Source: Bradyrhizobium sp. AZCC 1719 (GTDB taxonomy: Bacteria; Pseudomonadota; Alphaproteobacteria; Rhizobiales; Xanthobacteraceae). From it: DNA of 64,000 nt. Location: positions 186,001-250,000 of the forward strand of contig NZ_JAZHRU010000001.1 in the NCBI RefSeq assembly GCF_036924525.1, given 5' to 3'. This document shows, piece after piece, positions 20,847 through 31,281 of this stretch. Under the pieces are notes generated by a model, which did not search any database, had not been told where the DNA came from, and saw only the letters and a list, made by a program, of their open reading frames with translations. The position numbers and the translations under genes are program-made. How positions within the stretch are numbered: the stretch's first letter is position 1; each line of letters begins with the position of its first letter.

Positions 20847-20947
20847 GGGCGTCCCCAAAATGGCAGAGGTAACGACCATTGGTGGCGCAGGATGGTTTAT
20901 GGGGGGTTAATGAATTGCAGATGATTGAACGAAGCAGCGCACTCGTG

Positions 20948-21058
20948 CCCCGGATGCGGCGCAGCGCGGAGCGGTGCGCTGCCAGGCGGGGGCCCATGGA
21001 AGCGTGGGTCCCGGCCCTGCGTAGCGGCATTACATGCCGCAACGCGTCCGGGACACGA
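20948..21058. repeat. CCCGGACGCGG-type repeat, copy 1
   Basis: An imperfect inverted repeat in the spacer between ftsW and the DUF5107-like gene, running from CCCGGATGCGGCGCAGCGC to GCGTCCGGGACACG. Related copies lie at 51781-51906 and 61451-61570. Confidence 0.75.
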
Positions 21059-21075
21059 TTGCGGTCGGCAAGGTT

Positions 21076-22524
21076 TCACTTTGTCCTTGTCTCGGCCGCG
21101 ATCAGCTCTTTACCTTCCGCGGTCGCGATGGTCAGCCGCACCTGATCGCCGCTGCCGCCTGCAGGGATCGGCGCAGAAATGCGATTTCCGTTCTTCGGGT
21201 CGGCTTCCACGGCGTTGTCGAACAAAATCGTATCGCCGCGCCTTAACGTGACGCGCAGCGGCGTCGCCGGCTCGATACTGAAGAACTGAAGATTCACGCC
21301 GGACGCCACGGCCGAAAAATTGATCAGAATGTTCTCGTTCGCATGCGTCACGTTGCTCATGCCGACGGTCGGGCTGTAGGTTTCCGGTATAGACACTTCG
21401 CCGCGCGCGGGAAGCTTGGCGCGGTGGAAGAACTGGTCCGACACGCCCGCCCACAATTCGACGTACGGCCGCGCTTCGTTCGGGTCCTTGCGTGCGTCGG
21501 TTTCATTCGTGAACGACGGAAATCCCCACGTCCACATCTTCAAACCCCGCGTGACGGTATTGTCAGCGATGCGGATGATCCCCTCTTCGTTGTCGTGGTT
21601 GATCACACCCCAGAAATTCCTGCCCTGCATGTCGGGCGCCGCGTAGGCGATGCCCATCGTCGGCCAGTTCCTGAAGTAGCGCAGTTTTTCGAAACGGCTC
21701 TTGCCCGTGCCGGCGCTCTCGTCGCCATCGGACAGATTGCTCGACCAGCCGGGCGTACTGTAGGCCTGTATTGGCGCGATGATTTCGGCGCCGCCGGTCG
21801 TCTTGGGGTTCTTTGGGTCGGAGCCCGGCGCGAGTGTCGTGCACGTCCAGTACTCGTAATCGATCGCCTGGGGTTGCGAGTTTTTCAGCACCACGCGCGC
21901 ATCAAGCGCAGCGCGATCGGCTTTCAGCGTGACGTAGTAAGTCGCTTCGACACCCGTCGATCCCTTGAGAAACTGCGTAGGCGCCGCCGAGTACGCAAAA
22001 TCATCCTTGAGCGACATCGATACCGTCACTTCGCCGGCACTCTCCTTCACGACCTTAAAGTCCCACGGCTTCAGCCACGTCTTGCCGTGCTCGGGATCGG
22101 GAAATGTGGGGAAGATGCCGCCATACACCATCAGCCAGTCGTAATAGAAGTTGCCGGCCTTCATCCCGTAAGGCACGCCTACCTCGGTGCGATAAAGTTG
22201 TTCGTGACCAGTCGGCTTGTAGATGATGGAAAGAATGCGTCCGCCAAATTCAGGCAAGAGCGTTACCTTCAGATAACGATTCTCGAGCACGTAGGTCTTG
22301 AACGTGCGATCGACAATGGTCTTCTCGTCGAGCGACCCGCTGACGAGTCCATTCTCCGCAGATGTCGCGTACTGGACAGTGCTCCACGAAATCGTCGATT
22401 CGCTGAGAGACACGCTGTCGGATAGCTGCGAAGCCGCATCCACGGCGGAATGAAACGCGAAGGTCGCGGAAACTATTGCAAACGCAAAACCAACGCCGGT
22501 ACGTGCAGGAGCATGAGTTGCCAT
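21076..22524 (-). CDS. Secreted DUF5107-like protein (mutarotase fold)
   Basis: A 482-residue protein with an N-terminal signal peptide (ending near AVDAASQ, residue 32). From about residue 70 it has the pattern of DUF5107 proteins, which adopt a galactose-mutarotase-like sandwich: VLENRYLKVTLLPEFGGRI, then IIYKPTGHEQLYR, and later WGFPSFTNE and VELWAGVSDQFF. Such domains bind or act on carbohydrates; several are linked to polysaccharide use. It would act in the periplasm. It interrupts the dcw order between murD and ftsW on the same strand. No partner enzyme, transporter or regulator for a sugar pathway lies beside it. Fold assignment moderate; substrate unknown. Confidence 0.7.
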   Translation of the reverse strand: MATHAPARTGVGFAFAIVSATFAFHSAVDAASQLSDSVSLSESTISWSTVQYATSAENGLVSGSLDEKTIVDRTFKTYVLENRYLKVTLLPEFGGRILSIIYKPTGHEQLYRTEVGVPYGMKAGNFYYDWLMVYGGIFPTFPDPEHGKTWLKPWDFKVVKESAGEVTVSMSLKDDFAYSAAPTQFLKGSTGVEATYYVTLKADRAALDARVVLKNSQPQAIDYEYWTCTTLAPGSDPKNPKTTGGAEIIAPIQAYSTPGWSSNLSDGDESAGTGKSRFEKLRYFRNWPTMGIAYAAPDMQGRNFWGVINHDNEEGIIRIADNTVTRGLKMWTWGFPSFTNETDARKDPNEARPYVELWAGVSDQFFHRAKLPARGEVSIPETYSPTVGMSNVTHANENILINFSAVASGVNLQFFSIEPATPLRVTLRRGDTILFDNAVEADPKNGNRISAPIPAGGSGDQVRLTIATAEGKELIAAETRTK

Positions 22525-22598
22525 TTACGACGCCTTCGAATGAGCAGGAGCGACCATCCAACACGCCCGCGGCAATTTCGAAGTTGTGCCATGCCGGC

Positions 22599-22919
22599 TC
22601 ATTCAGCCGAGCGCAATCCCTTCAACATCGGCACCTCGGGCACGTCGGAAACCCGGTCTCGCGCCGCGCGGAGCAGATCCTGATCGGCTTTAGGAAGGGA
22701 CGGCAAGTCACCGTCCTTGAAGAAACCGAGGGCTTTGAGAGGAAGTGCGGGATCTCGTCGATAGTTTACCGCAAACGCCCCCAACGCCTTTTCCAGCGAA
22801 ACACCTGCGGAGAGCATTGCAGAAATGTCGCGATAATCCTTGGCTTCAGCGCGATCCAGAATCGCCTTCAGCTTGGTGGCAAGCAGGTCTTCGATGCGGG
22901 GTTCAAACTGATCCGGCAT
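22599..22919 (-). CDS. Short AbiEii-type nucleotidyltransferase fragment
   Basis: A 106-residue protein whose N-terminal part, DLLATKLKAILDRAEAKDYRDI, matches the segment following the catalytic domain in AbiEii/AbiGii-family toxins. The N-terminal nucleotidyltransferase motif (GS...DxD type) is absent. The frame upstream of its ATG closes at once (TGA at 22929-22931), so it is not simply a mis-called start. Its start overlaps the end of the upstream gene by 17 bases, as in a coupled two-gene toxin-antitoxin operon. It is probably a decayed or internally deleted toxin; a stand-alone function is possible but unsupported. Confidence 0.55.
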   Translation of the reverse strand: MPDQFEPRIEDLLATKLKAILDRAEAKDYRDISAMLSAGVSLEKALGAFAVNYRRDPALPLKALGFFKDGDLPSLPKADQDLLRAARDRVSDVPEVPMLKGLRSAE

Positions 22920-23301
22920 CGAACGACCTCACCGGAGCGGCGTCGGGTATCTGGCGGCTGGTTGCGCGCATCAAGCGGCCACGCCAAAACTCCCATGACC
23001 GCTCATCGATCCACCCCGGCTGCGCCTGAAGCATCGTTTCGGCAAGTCGATCGTGGCCAACCATCTGCTCCAACCGCCTCACCTCCTCAAAACCCGCCAT
23101 GCTCATCGCCTGGGCGAGAATCCTGATATCCGAGCGGGGCTGAGGACCAACAGGCTCCCACCAAAAAAACTTCCTCTCCAGATCAGACAAAAACTCCTTA
23201 GGGAGGTCGCGGGTCAGTGAAGTTTCCATGGCAATAAGTTTAGCACGAGCCGCCAAACTAAGCCAGTCAGGCCCAAGTGGAGCCGAATGTTCGGCCCTCA
23301 C
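22903..23301 (-). CDS. Possible antitoxin partner of the AbiEii-like gene
   Basis: A 132-residue soluble protein with an aromatic central stretch ([17 protein letters not shown]) followed by a helical Leu/Glu/Met-rich segment ([18 protein letters not shown]) and [14 protein letters not shown] near residue 100. Proteins of this type are, to my recollection, often encoded just before AbiEii-like nucleotidyltransferases, where the upstream gene would be the antitoxin. It ends inside the start of the next gene (17-base overlap). A better start may be the Met at residue 25 ([10 protein letters not shown]), since the first 24 residues run into the murD end. Function inferred from context only. Confidence 0.5.
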   Translation of the reverse strand: MRAEHSAPLGPDWLSLAARAKLIAMETSLTRDLPKEFLSDLERKFFWWEPVGPQPRSDIRILAQAMSMAGFEEVRRLEQMVGHDRLAETMLQAQPGWIDERSWEFWRGRLMRATSRQIPDAAPVRSFDAGSV

Positions 23302-24698
23302 ACCACCGGCTTCACGCCCGGCAGCGCCGTCACCAGATCGCGAAACTTGGTGCCGCGGATTTCGAAATTGCGGTACTGGTCGAACGAGGCGCAGGCCGGC
23401 GACAACAGCACCACGGGATCGACAAGCCCGGACGCTTCGGCGTCGCGCGCCGCGTTGGCCACTGCCACATCGAGCGTCTCCGAAATCTCGTGCGGCACGC
23501 GCTCGCCCAGCGTTCCCGCAAACTCCTGCGCGGCTTCGCCGATCAGATAGGCTTTTCGGATGCGCGGAAAGTATTCCGTCAGCCCCGTGATGCCGCCCTG
23601 CTTCGGCTTGCCGCCGGCGATCCAGAAGATGTCAGTGAACGACGACAGCGCATGCGCGGCGGCGTCGGCATTGGTGCCCTTGGAGTCGTTGACGAACAGC
23701 ACGTTGCCGCGGCGGCCGACCTGCTCCATGCGGTGCGCCAGCCCCGGAAAGCTGCGCAGGCCGTTTTGCAGCGTATCGGTGGAGATGCCCATCGCCAGCG
23801 CGCAGGCCGAAGCGCATGCCGCGTTCTGCGCGTTGTGCAGGCCGCGCAGCGAACCGATGCCGCCAAGCCTTGCAACCTCGTTGCGCGCGCCGCCGGAGGC
23901 CTGCACGACGGTTTCGCGCTCGACATAGACGCCGTCGGGCAGCGGGTTTTTTACGGAGATCCGCACCACGCGCTTTCCCGCCTGGTTGAGGCGATCGGCG
24001 ATGTTGCGGCACCAGATGTCGTCGACGCCGACGATGGAGGTGCCCTGCGGCTGCACGCCGGCAACCAGCCGCGCCTTCACGGCGGCATAGTTTTCCAGCG
24101 TGCCGTGGCGATCGATATGGTCTTCGCTGACATTGAGGAGAATGCCGACGGAGGGATCGAGCGAGGGCGCCAGGTCGATCTGATAAGACGACATCTCGAC
24201 GACGTGCACGCGTCCCATCCGCGGCGGCTCCAGCGAGAGGATCGCGGTGCCGATATTGCCGCCCATCTGGGTATCGTAGCCGGCGACCGTCATGAGATGC
24301 GCGATCAGGGCGGTCGTGGTAGACTTGCCGTTGGTGCCGGTGATGGCAACGAACGGCGCATCCGGGGCGTGACGGCGGCGCTCCCGGCAAAACAGTTCGA
24401 TGTCGCCGATCACCTCAATGCCAGCCTGCCGCGCCATCAGCACGGACCAATGCGGCGCCGGATGCGTCAGCGGCGCGCCGGGGGTGAGGATCAGGGCCGA
24501 GAAATTCGACCACGACACCGTGCGTAGATCGGCCGTGGTGAAACCGGCTTGTGCGGCCTTGGCGACATTGTCGGCGCTGTCGTCGCCCGCGATCACTTCC
24601 GCGCCACCGGCCTTCAGCGCGTGGCAGCTCGCCAGGCCCGAACCGCCGAGGCCGAACACGGCGACCGTTTTGCCTGCGAAGGAGGTGACAGGGATCAT
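23298..24698 (-). CDS. murD: UDP-N-acetylmuramoylalanine--D-glutamate ligase MurD
   Basis: A 466-residue Mur ligase that adds D-Glu to UDP-MurNAc-L-Ala. The start [21 protein letters not shown] is chosen because the longer form starting at 24734 would run into a palindromic repeat. The ATP P-loop is [14 protein letters not shown]. Other signatures: [29 protein letters not shown], and in the third domain [11 protein letters not shown] and IAGGKPK. It is followed by the putative toxin-antitoxin remnant instead of ftsW. Confidence 0.97.
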   Translation of the reverse strand: MIPVTSFAGKTVAVFGLGGSGLASCHALKAGGAEVIAGDDSADNVAKAAQAGFTTADLRTVSWSNFSALILTPGAPLTHPAPHWSVLMARQAGIEVIGDIELFCRERRRHAPDAPFVAITGTNGKSTTTALIAHLMTVAGYDTQMGGNIGTAILSLEPPRMGRVHVVEMSSYQIDLAPSLDPSVGILLNVSEDHIDRHGTLENYAAVKARLVAGVQPQGTSIVGVDDIWCRNIADRLNQAGKRVVRISVKNPLPDGVYVERETVVQASGGARNEVARLGGIGSLRGLHNAQNAACASACALAMGISTDTLQNGLRSFPGLAHRMEQVGRRGNVLFVNDSKGTNADAAAHALSSFTDIFWIAGGKPKQGGITGLTEYFPRIRKAYLIGEAAQEFAGTLGERVPHEISETLDVAVANAARDAEASGLVDPVVLLSPACASFDQYRNFEIRGTKFRDLVTALPGVKPVV

Positions 24699-24707
24699 GA
24701 TTGGGCA

Positions 24708-24786
24708 GTCATTCCGGAGGCCGCGAAGCGGCAATCCGGAATCTCGAGATTCCGGGTTCGATGCTGACGCATCGCCCCGGAATGAC
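24708..24786. repeat. CTCGAG-centred palindromic repeat, copy 5
   Basis: In the 109-bp spacer between mraY and murD. It has the ends GTCATTCCGG and CCGGAATGAC and the same central palindrome. It sits within the dcw transcript and would be transcribed. Confidence 0.9.
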
Positions 24787-24807
24787 CATTGCGGAACTGC
24801 ACGATTA

Positions 24808-25914
24808 TCACCGCAGCTTCAGCGTGGAGAGGCCGGCGAGCGCCAGCATCACCGAGATGATCCAGAACCGGATCACGATCTGCGGTTCGGTCCAGCCCTT
24901 CTGCTCGAAATGGTGATGCAGCGGCGCCATCCGGAACACGCGTTTTCCGGTCAGCTTGAACGAGGCCACCTGCACGATCACGGAGACGGCTTCCAGCACG
25001 AACAACCCGCCGATCACGGCGAGCACGATCTCGTGCTTCACCGCAACCGCCGTGGCGCCGAGCATGCCGCCGAGCGCGAGCGAACCGGTATCGCCCATGA
25101 AGATCGAGGCCGGCGGCGCGTTGAACCAGAGGAAGCCGAGGCCTGCGCCAAGCACCGCGCCGCACAGCACCGCAAGCTCGCCGGTGCCGGCGACGTAGCG
25201 GATCTGCAGATAATCGGAGAACACCGCATTGCCGGTCAGATACGAGATCATACCGAAACTGGCGGCGGCGATCATGACCGGCACGATCGCCAGCCCATCG
25301 AGACCGTCGGTCAGGTTCACCGCGTTGCCGGCGCCGACGATGACGAAGGCGCCAAAGATCACGAAGAACCAGCCGAAATTGATCACGACGTCCTTCAGGA
25401 AGGGCACCGCAAGCGACGTCGACGTCGCATCGCGGCCGAGCCGCACCAGCGCGTAGCAGGCCGCGAGCGCAATCACCGCTTCGATCAAAAGCCGCAGCTT
25501 GCCGGCAAAGCCGCTATGGCTCTGTTTGGTCACCTTCAGATAGTCGTCGTAAAATCCGACGAAGCCGAAGCCGAGCGTCACCGCGAGCACGATCCAGACA
25601 TAGGGGTTGAGCGGATTGGCCCACAGCAGCGTCGCCACCACGAGGCCCGACAGTATCATCAGCCCGCCCATCGTCGGCGTGCCCTTCTTGGAGATCAGAT
25701 GCGATTGCGGGCCGTCGGTGCGGATCGGCTGGCCCTTGCCCTGCCTGAGCCGCAAGTGATCGATGATCCAGGGCCCGAACAGGAAGACGAACAGCGCGCC
25801 TGTCACCATCGCCCCGCCGGTGCGGAAGGTGATGTAGCGAAACACGTTGAAGAAGCCGCGGAAGATGCCAAAACCGGGAACAGTATTGGAAAGCTCGATC
25901 AGCCAGTAAAACAT
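24808..25914 (-). CDS. mraY: Phospho-MurNAc-pentapeptide transferase MraY
   Basis: A 368-residue integral membrane enzyme with about ten transmembrane segments that forms lipid I from UDP-MurNAc-pentapeptide and undecaprenyl phosphate. Catalytic motifs are visible: FYDDYLKV (Asp pair) near residue 120, [13 protein letters not shown] near residue 200, and [13 protein letters not shown]. The C-terminal stretch [14 protein letters not shown] is the conserved histidine motif. Length is standard. It sits between murF and murD, separated from murF by a 184-bp spacer. Confidence 0.98.
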   Translation of the reverse strand: MFYWLIELSNTVPGFGIFRGFFNVFRYITFRTGGAMVTGALFVFLFGPWIIDHLRLRQGKGQPIRTDGPQSHLISKKGTPTMGGLMILSGLVVATLLWANPLNPYVWIVLAVTLGFGFVGFYDDYLKVTKQSHSGFAGKLRLLIEAVIALAACYALVRLGRDATSTSLAVPFLKDVVINFGWFFVIFGAFVIVGAGNAVNLTDGLDGLAIVPVMIAAASFGMISYLTGNAVFSDYLQIRYVAGTGELAVLCGAVLGAGLGFLWFNAPPASIFMGDTGSLALGGMLGATAVAVKHEIVLAVIGGLFVLEAVSVIVQVASFKLTGKRVFRMAPLHHHFEQKGWTEPQIVIRFWIISVMLALAGLSTLKLR

Positions 25915-26098
25915 TCAGGTAGGCCCTATCACGCGACTTGGTTGCGCCGCCTTTGGCGGCAAGCGCTCCGGGAACGCGTTCGTTCCGGGAACGCCTTGAT
26001 AATCGTTTTCATCCTCAAACCAAGCAAATCTTGGTCATGCATGGGGTATTGACGAATCGCCTCTCGCGAAAGCAACGGGCACGCCGGGTGCGGCCAGC

Positions 26099-27481
26099 TT
26101 ACGCCTTTGCCTGCAAGGCGGCCAGCAGCCGGGGCACAAACTTGTTCACCCAGAACATTTTTTTGCTGCCCTTGACCACCACGACGTCCCCGTCCCGCAG
26201 CAATGCGGCGATTTGTTGGGGATCAAGCGTCGCCGGGTCTTCGTGCCAGCCGAGCGCCCGCTCCGCCGGCACGAGGTCGTACAGATGGCGCATCAACGGG
26301 CCGACGCAGTAGATGCCGTCGAGGCCCGGCAGGTCCTTCGCGAGTTTTGTGTGATAGGCCGGCGCATCAGCGCCCAATTCCAGCATGTCGCCGAGAATGG
26401 CAATACGCCGGCCTGATGTCACCGGCCGCGCCTTCAGGCTGCCGAGCGCGGCCACCATGCTGGCCGGGTTACCGTTGAAACTGTCGTCGATCACGGTCAC
26501 GCCGTGGGCCGTCTGCTCCACGCCGCGGCCGGTCATGATACCGACATCGCCGAGTTCCTTCGCCAGCGCCGCCGGATCGAGCCCCGCAGCGTGGATCGAC
26601 GCCAGCGCGGCCAACGCGTTCTGCAGACGATGCGGCGCACCGGGCGTCAGGCCGAATTCGATCCGGCTGCCGTTCACCTGCGCGGCGACGTTCCAGCTCT
26701 CGCCCCGGGCGGTATGCCTCAATGCGTGAATATCCGAACCTTCACCGAAGCGGATCACCTTGCCGTTCCATTCCGGCGCAAGGACATCATCAGGCAATAC
26801 CAGCACGCCATCTTTCGGCAAGCCCTGCGCGATGCTCACCTTCTCACGCCGGATCGCCTCCAGGCTGCCGAGCTTTTCCAGATGCACCGGCTGCACGTTC
26901 ACCACCAGCGCCACCGTCGGCTTTGTCAGCTCGCTCAGCCGCGCGATCTCGCCGGTCTGGTTCATGCCCATCTCGACCACCCACACGCTCGCTTGCGGGC
27001 TGGCATTGCACAGCGTCAGCGGCACGCCCCAAAAATTGTTGAAGCTGCTTGGGCTCGCATAGGCGGCAGGATAGGCGGCGAGGAATTCCTTGGTGCTGGT
27101 CTTGCCGGCGCTGCCGGTGAGCCCGATCACCGGGCCGGCAAAGCGCGCCCGCGCCGCGCGCGCCAGCGCCCACAAGCCATCGATCAGCGTATCCTTGACG
27201 ATCAACTGCGGAACGCGGACGCCGTCGATGGCGTGCGGAACGATCATCGCCACCGCACCCGCCGCCTCGGCCTGGCCGGCGAATTCCCAGCCGTCGCGGG
27301 CGCTGGCAAAACTGGAGATGAAGCCGCCGCTCGGCGTGCCGCTCAACGCCACGAACAGGCTTCCGGGCTTCACCAGCCGGCTGTCCTGCGTGACGAAATC
27401 AATCGGCGTGTCCGGATAATCGCCCGACAGCCCCAGCGCGCGCGCAATCTCGGCAATCGTCCACAATGGCGTCGCGTTCAT
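26099..27481 (-). CDS. murF: UDP-MurNAc-tripeptide--D-alanyl-D-alanine ligase MurF
   Basis: A 460-residue Mur ligase that adds the D-Ala-D-Ala made by Ddl. The P-loop is GLTGSAGKTSTKEFL (about residue 120). Other signatures include NNFWGVPLTLCNA, VVEMGMNQTGEI, VIDDSFNGNPASM and ILGDMLELG near the C-terminal domain. Its start overlaps the murE stop by four bases (ATGA), indicating coupled translation. The final residues are basic and soluble; it acts in the cytoplasm. Length is slightly above E. coli MurF, as usual for this order. Confidence 0.97.
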   Translation of the reverse strand: MNATPLWTIAEIARALGLSGDYPDTPIDFVTQDSRLVKPGSLFVALSGTPSGGFISSFASARDGWEFAGQAEAAGAVAMIVPHAIDGVRVPQLIVKDTLIDGLWALARAARARFAGPVIGLTGSAGKTSTKEFLAAYPAAYASPSSFNNFWGVPLTLCNASPQASVWVVEMGMNQTGEIARLSELTKPTVALVVNVQPVHLEKLGSLEAIRREKVSIAQGLPKDGVLVLPDDVLAPEWNGKVIRFGEGSDIHALRHTARGESWNVAAQVNGSRIEFGLTPGAPHRLQNALAALASIHAAGLDPAALAKELGDVGIMTGRGVEQTAHGVTVIDDSFNGNPASMVAALGSLKARPVTSGRRIAILGDMLELGADAPAYHTKLAKDLPGLDGIYCVGPLMRHLYDLVPAERALGWHEDPATLDPQQIAALLRDGDVVVVKGSKKMFWVNKFVPRLLAALQAKA

Positions 27482-28935
27482 GCCATCCTCGCTGCGAGCG
27501 CGGCCGCCACCGCCTCATGATCGCTGAACGGCAAGACCTTGTCGCCGACGATCTGGCCGGTCTCGTGACCCTTGCCGGCGATCAGCAATGCATCGCCAGG
27601 CTGCAGCGCCGCGATCCCCGCCCGGATCGCCTCCGCGCGATCGCCGATTTCAGTTGCGCCCTTCGCCGCGGCCAGAATGGCGGCGCGGATCGCAGCCGGA
27701 TTTTCGCTGCGCGGATTATCGTCGGTAACGATGACCTGATCGGCATTCTTGGCCGCAATCGCGCCCATGATCGGGCGCTTGCCGGCATCGCGGTCGCCGC
27801 CGGCGCCGAAGATCACGACGAGCTTGCGCTTCGCGTAGGGGCGCAGCGCCTGCAGCGCCTTGGCCAGCGCATCCGGCTTGTGCGCGTAATCGACGAAGAT
27901 CGGCGCGCCATTATGTTCGCCGACCCGCTCCAGCCGGCCCTTGGCGCCTTCGAGATGCTCGAGCGCCTCGAACACCGCGGCCGGCTCGCTGCCGGTGCCG
28001 ATCGCGAGTCCTGCGGCGACCAGTGCATTCTCGATCTGGAATTCGCCAACCAGCGGCAGCTTGACCGTGTAGTTGCGCCCGCGGTGTTCGAGCGCGAGAT
28101 CTTGCGCGAATCCTTCGACGGTGACGCCAACAAGGCGGATGCCTTCACCGGCACCATCGGCATTGCCGCCGACGGCGATGATCCGCAAACCCCGCGCCTG
28201 CGCCGCCTCGATCACTTGCTGCGAACAATCATGATCGGCCGAAATCACGGCCGCGCCATCAGGCGCGACAAGATCGCGGAACAGCCGCAGCTTGGCCGCG
28301 AGGTAATGCGCCTCGTCCGGATGATAATCCATGTGGTCGCGCGAGAGATTGGTGAAGCCGCCGGCGGCAATGCGGACGCCGTCGAGCCGGAACTGGTCGA
28401 GCCCGTGCGAGGAGGCTTCGAAAGCCAGATGCGTCACGCCATCGCCCGCGATCTCGTCGAGTTGCCTGTGAAGCGCGATCGGATCCGGCGTCGTCAGCGA
28501 GCCGTAGACCGTGCGCTTTTGCGACACCAGACCGATGGTGCCGATGCTGGCGGAAGCGTGGCCGAGCCGTTCCCAGATCTGGCGCGTGAACGCCGCGACC
28601 GAGGTCTTGCCGCTGGTGCCGGTCACCGCCGCAATGGTTGCGGGCTGACGGGGATAAAATCGCGCCGCCGCCAGCGCCAGCGCGCGGCGCGGATTTGGCG
28701 TGACGACGAAGGGAACGCGGGCATCCGCAGAGACACGCTCGCCGGCTACCGCAACTGCGCCCGCCTTGACCGCGGAATCAATGAAGCGCGCGCCGTCGGT
28801 TTTGGTCCCCGCGAGCGCGAAGAACAGATCACCGGGCTTCACCGCGCGGCTGTCGGCGCCAAGGCCTTTCACATCGACAGCTTCCGCGTGCGGCTCGATC
28901 GCAGCGTCATCGCTGAAGAGGTCGCGAAGTTTCAT
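27478..28935 (-). CDS. murE: UDP-MurNAc-Ala-Glu--meso-DAP ligase MurE
   Basis: A 485-residue Mur ligase that adds the third stem residue. The P-loop is [17 protein letters not shown] near residue 110. The substrate-recognition loop reads [12 protein letters not shown], and the DNPR motif is diagnostic for meso-diaminopimelate specificity. Other motifs are [17 protein letters not shown] and [15 protein letters not shown]. It overlaps murF by four bases and follows ftsI after a 163-bp spacer that holds a repeat element. Confidence 0.97.
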   Translation of the reverse strand: MKLRDLFSDDAAIEPHAEAVDVKGLGADSRAVKPGDLFFALAGTKTDGARFIDSAVKAGAVAVAGERVSADARVPFVVTPNPRRALALAAARFYPRQPATIAAVTGTSGKTSVAAFTRQIWERLGHASASIGTIGLVSQKRTVYGSLTTPDPIALHRQLDEIAGDGVTHLAFEASSHGLDQFRLDGVRIAAGGFTNLSRDHMDYHPDEAHYLAAKLRLFRDLVAPDGAAVISADHDCSQQVIEAAQARGLRIIAVGGNADGAGEGIRLVGVTVEGFAQDLALEHRGRNYTVKLPLVGEFQIENALVAAGLAIGTGSEPAAVFEALEHLEGAKGRLERVGEHNGAPIFVDYAHKPDALAKALQALRPYAKRKLVVIFGAGGDRDAGKRPIMGAIAAKNADQVIVTDDNPRSENPAAIRAAILAAAKGATEIGDRAEAIRAGIAALQPGDALLIAGKGHETGQIVGDKVLPFSDHEAVAAALAARMA

Positions 28936-29014
28936 CTTGTTCCAGTCCGGCCCAGCGCAGTTTGGCGCACGTGGATCGTGATCCGATTTGGATCATGATC
29001 TATCTCTATTTTGG

Positions 29015-29095
29015 GAGCATGATCTCCGCGCAAACGCTTCGCGTTTGTCGCGAGGGAAAACCGGTCTCCACTTTTCCGGATCATGCTCCTCCTAC
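29015..29095. repeat. GGAGCATGATC inverted-repeat element
   Basis: An element of about 80 bp with terminal arms GGAGCATGATC and GATCATGCTCC and an inner hairpin GCAAACGCTTCGCGTTTG. It lies in the murE-ftsI spacer. Just to its left is a further GATC-rich palindromic stretch (28975-29003). Similar elements are common in Bradyrhizobium-like genomes, to my recollection. Confidence 0.75.
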
Positions 29096-29098
29096 GCC

Positions 29099-30853
29099 TT
29101 ACTGGGTTGTCTTCGATGCTGCAAGAATAAGGCGGTCGGACGGCGGCAGGTCGAAGCGCGGCTCAATGCCCAGCAGAGGGCCGATGCGGGCAATCACCTT
29201 GCCGCCGGTCGGCACCGCGTTCCAGCCCGAGGTGATGAAGCCATGGGTTTCCGGCAGCGCCTTCGGCTCGTCCAGCATGACCAGCAACTGATACTGCGGA
29301 TTGTCGGCCGGGATGATCGCAGTGAAGGAGTTGAGCACCTGTTTCTTGGAATAGCGGCCGTTGACCACCTTTTCCGAGGTACCGGTCTTGCCGCCGATAT
29401 AGTAGCCCTTCACGTCGGCCTTCTTGGCGGTTCCGATCTCGGCGTTCAGCCGCATCAGATAGCGCATCTTCTCGGAGGTTTCGGTTCGGAGCACCTTCTT
29501 GCCGATCGCCCGCGCCTCCTCTTCCGACCGCTTGAGGAAGGTCGGGGGAATCAAAAGACCGCCATTGATGCAGGCATTGATGCCCATCACCGCCTGCAGC
29601 GGCGCAACCGCGATGCCATGGCCGAACGAAGCCGTGATGGTGTTGAGCTCGGTCCAGCGCTTCGGCACGATTGGCGAAGCGCTTTCCGGCAGCTCGGTGC
29701 GCAGCCGGTCCATCTGGCCGAGCTTTTTCAGGAATGCCTTGTGTGCTTCCACGCCTTGCGCCAGCGCGATCTTGGCCGCGCCGACGTTGGAGGAGAAGGT
29801 GAACACTTCCGACAGCGTGATCGCGCGGCCGACCGGATGGGTGTCGTGAATGGTGAACTTGCCGAACTTCAGCGTCCCGCGCCCGTCATAGAGCGTGTTG
29901 AGGTTGGCCTTGCCGGAATCCAGCGCCATCGCCAGTGTCAGCGCCTTGAAGGTCGAGCCCATTTCGAACACGCCCGTGGTCAGGCGGTTGATGCGCTCGG
30001 GGTCGTGCGCCTCTTTCGGATTGTTCGGATCGAAATCCGGCAGCGACACCAGGGCTACGATCTCGCCGGTCCTGACATTAGAGACGAGGCCGGAAGCTGC
30101 CTTGGCCTTGTACTTCTCTTTCGCCTTCAACAATTCGTCGCGCAGCGCGTGTTCGACGCGCAGGTCGATCGACAGTTCCACCGGCTTTTGCAGCCGATCG
30201 GTGGCGAAGCCGGCGCGGTGCAGGTCGGCCAGACCGTTATTGTCCAGCCATTTCTCCATCCCGGCGATGCCCGCATTGTCGATGTTGACGAGGCCGATCA
30301 GATGCGCGACCGCGGCGCCGGTCGGATAGACGCGCTTGTTCTCGCGCAGGAAGCCGATGCCGGGAATGCCGAGCTTGTGAATGTCGTGCTGCTGTTTGGG
30401 CGTGATTTCGCGCTTCAGCCAGACAAAGCCCTTGCGCGACGACAGGCGCGTGCGTGCCTCTGCCGTATCGAGGTCCGGCAGCGCCGCGGTCAAGAGTTCG
30501 ATCGCCTCGTCCTTGTCGATGATGCGCCTGGGCTCGCCGAACAGGCTCGGCGCCTTGACATCGGTCGCCAGCACCTCGCCGTTGCGGTCGACGATGTCGG
30601 GCCGCGCGGTCGCAATCGCGTCCTGCGAGGCGGTACGGCGGGCGCCGTGGCTGTCGGCGCCGACGGCGAACATCACCAGACGTCCGGCCAGCACCGCATA
30701 GATTGCCGCAAACAGCAGGATCGCAAGCCCCACGCGCGCCCGCGCCTTGACGGCGCGGTCGACATTGCGCCCATAGAGCAGGCTGCGGATCAGCCGCCGC
30801 CGCCACGGTTCCGCGGGCTTTCGCGCCATCTTTGTCAGCGCCCGGCCGGTCAT
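29099..30853 (-). CDS. ftsI: Septal transpeptidase FtsI (PBP3)
   Basis: A 584-residue class B penicillin-binding protein that cross-links septal peptidoglycan together with FtsW. A single N-terminal membrane helix ([20 protein letters not shown]) follows a basic cytoplasmic tail. A pedestal domain comes next, then the transpeptidase domain with the active-site motif STFK in [17 protein letters not shown] lies in [12 protein letters not shown], and KTGT in [13 protein letters not shown]. Length matches the family. It overlaps ftsL by four bases. Confidence 0.97.
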   Translation of the reverse strand: MTGRALTKMARKPAEPWRRRLIRSLLYGRNVDRAVKARARVGLAILLFAAIYAVLAGRLVMFAVGADSHGARRTASQDAIATARPDIVDRNGEVLATDVKAPSLFGEPRRIIDKDEAIELLTAALPDLDTAEARTRLSSRKGFVWLKREITPKQQHDIHKLGIPGIGFLRENKRVYPTGAAVAHLIGLVNIDNAGIAGMEKWLDNNGLADLHRAGFATDRLQKPVELSIDLRVEHALRDELLKAKEKYKAKAASGLVSNVRTGEIVALVSLPDFDPNNPKEAHDPERINRLTTGVFEMGSTFKALTLAMALDSGKANLNTLYDGRGTLKFGKFTIHDTHPVGRAITLSEVFTFSSNVGAAKIALAQGVEAHKAFLKKLGQMDRLRTELPESASPIVPKRWTELNTITASFGHGIAVAPLQAVMGINACINGGLLIPPTFLKRSEEEARAIGKKVLRTETSEKMRYLMRLNAEIGTAKKADVKGYYIGGKTGTSEKVVNGRYSKKQVLNSFTAIIPADNPQYQLLVMLDEPKALPETHGFITSGWNAVPTGGKVIARIGPLLGIEPRFDLPPSDRLILAASKTTQ

Positions 30854-31281
30854 TGCTGATCTCCCGGTGCGGGCACGGAGCCGGTTGTGGGCGGCGCCTC
30901 GGCGGCAGCCTCGATAGTGTTGATCATCGCGCCGATCGGATCGGGCGCACCCGGCCTTGCAAAGGCCGGTGGTCGTTCCGGCAAATTCTTCAACTGGTCA
31001 TATTGCGTGGCGACCAACGGCTTCAGGCTGAGATGGCGCTCGGCAAGTCCCTGCAGCCGCAGCGGCGCATCGAGCTTGGCCCATTCCGCGCGCAGCGCCG
31101 CAATCGCGTCGCGCTGCTCGCGTATCTCGGCGTTGAGCCGCAGCACGCGCTCGACGCGGGCGGTCGATTCCATCTTGATCCGGTAGACATAGGCAGCCGC
31201 GAACACCAGCACGCCGATGACGAGGAAGTGGATGATCCGCATGATCAGCCTCCCCTCATCACGTCGGCAAGGGTAGGCCAC
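30850..31281 (-). CDS. ftsL: Cell division protein FtsL
   Basis: A 143-residue bitopic protein. It has a short cytoplasmic N-terminus, a membrane helix ([20 protein letters not shown], about residues 15-34), then a periplasmic coiled coil with heptad-like Leu/Ile positions ([23 protein letters not shown]), as expected for the FtsQ-FtsB-FtsL complex. The C-terminus is Pro-rich. It overlaps ftsI by four bases and the end of rsmH by 37 bases, so the three genes are tightly packed. Sequence conservation of FtsL is low, so position in the cluster is important evidence. Confidence 0.88.
   Translation of the reverse strand: MAYPCRRDEGRLIMRIIHFLVIGVLVFAAAYVYRIKMESTARVERVLRLNAEIREQRDAIAALRAEWAKLDAPLRLQGLAERHLSLKPLVATQYDQLKNLPERPPAFARPGAPDPIGAMINTIEAAAEAPPTTGSVPAPGDQQ

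Noticed and set aside
24400..26052. 550-codon open frame opposite mraY and murD
   Set aside because: His/Asp/Arg-rich shadow; spans two real genes and a palindromic repeat.
27466..30859. Two long open frames on the plus strand opposite murE and ftsI
   Set aside because: Shadows of murE and ftsI; no recognisable domains and biased composition.
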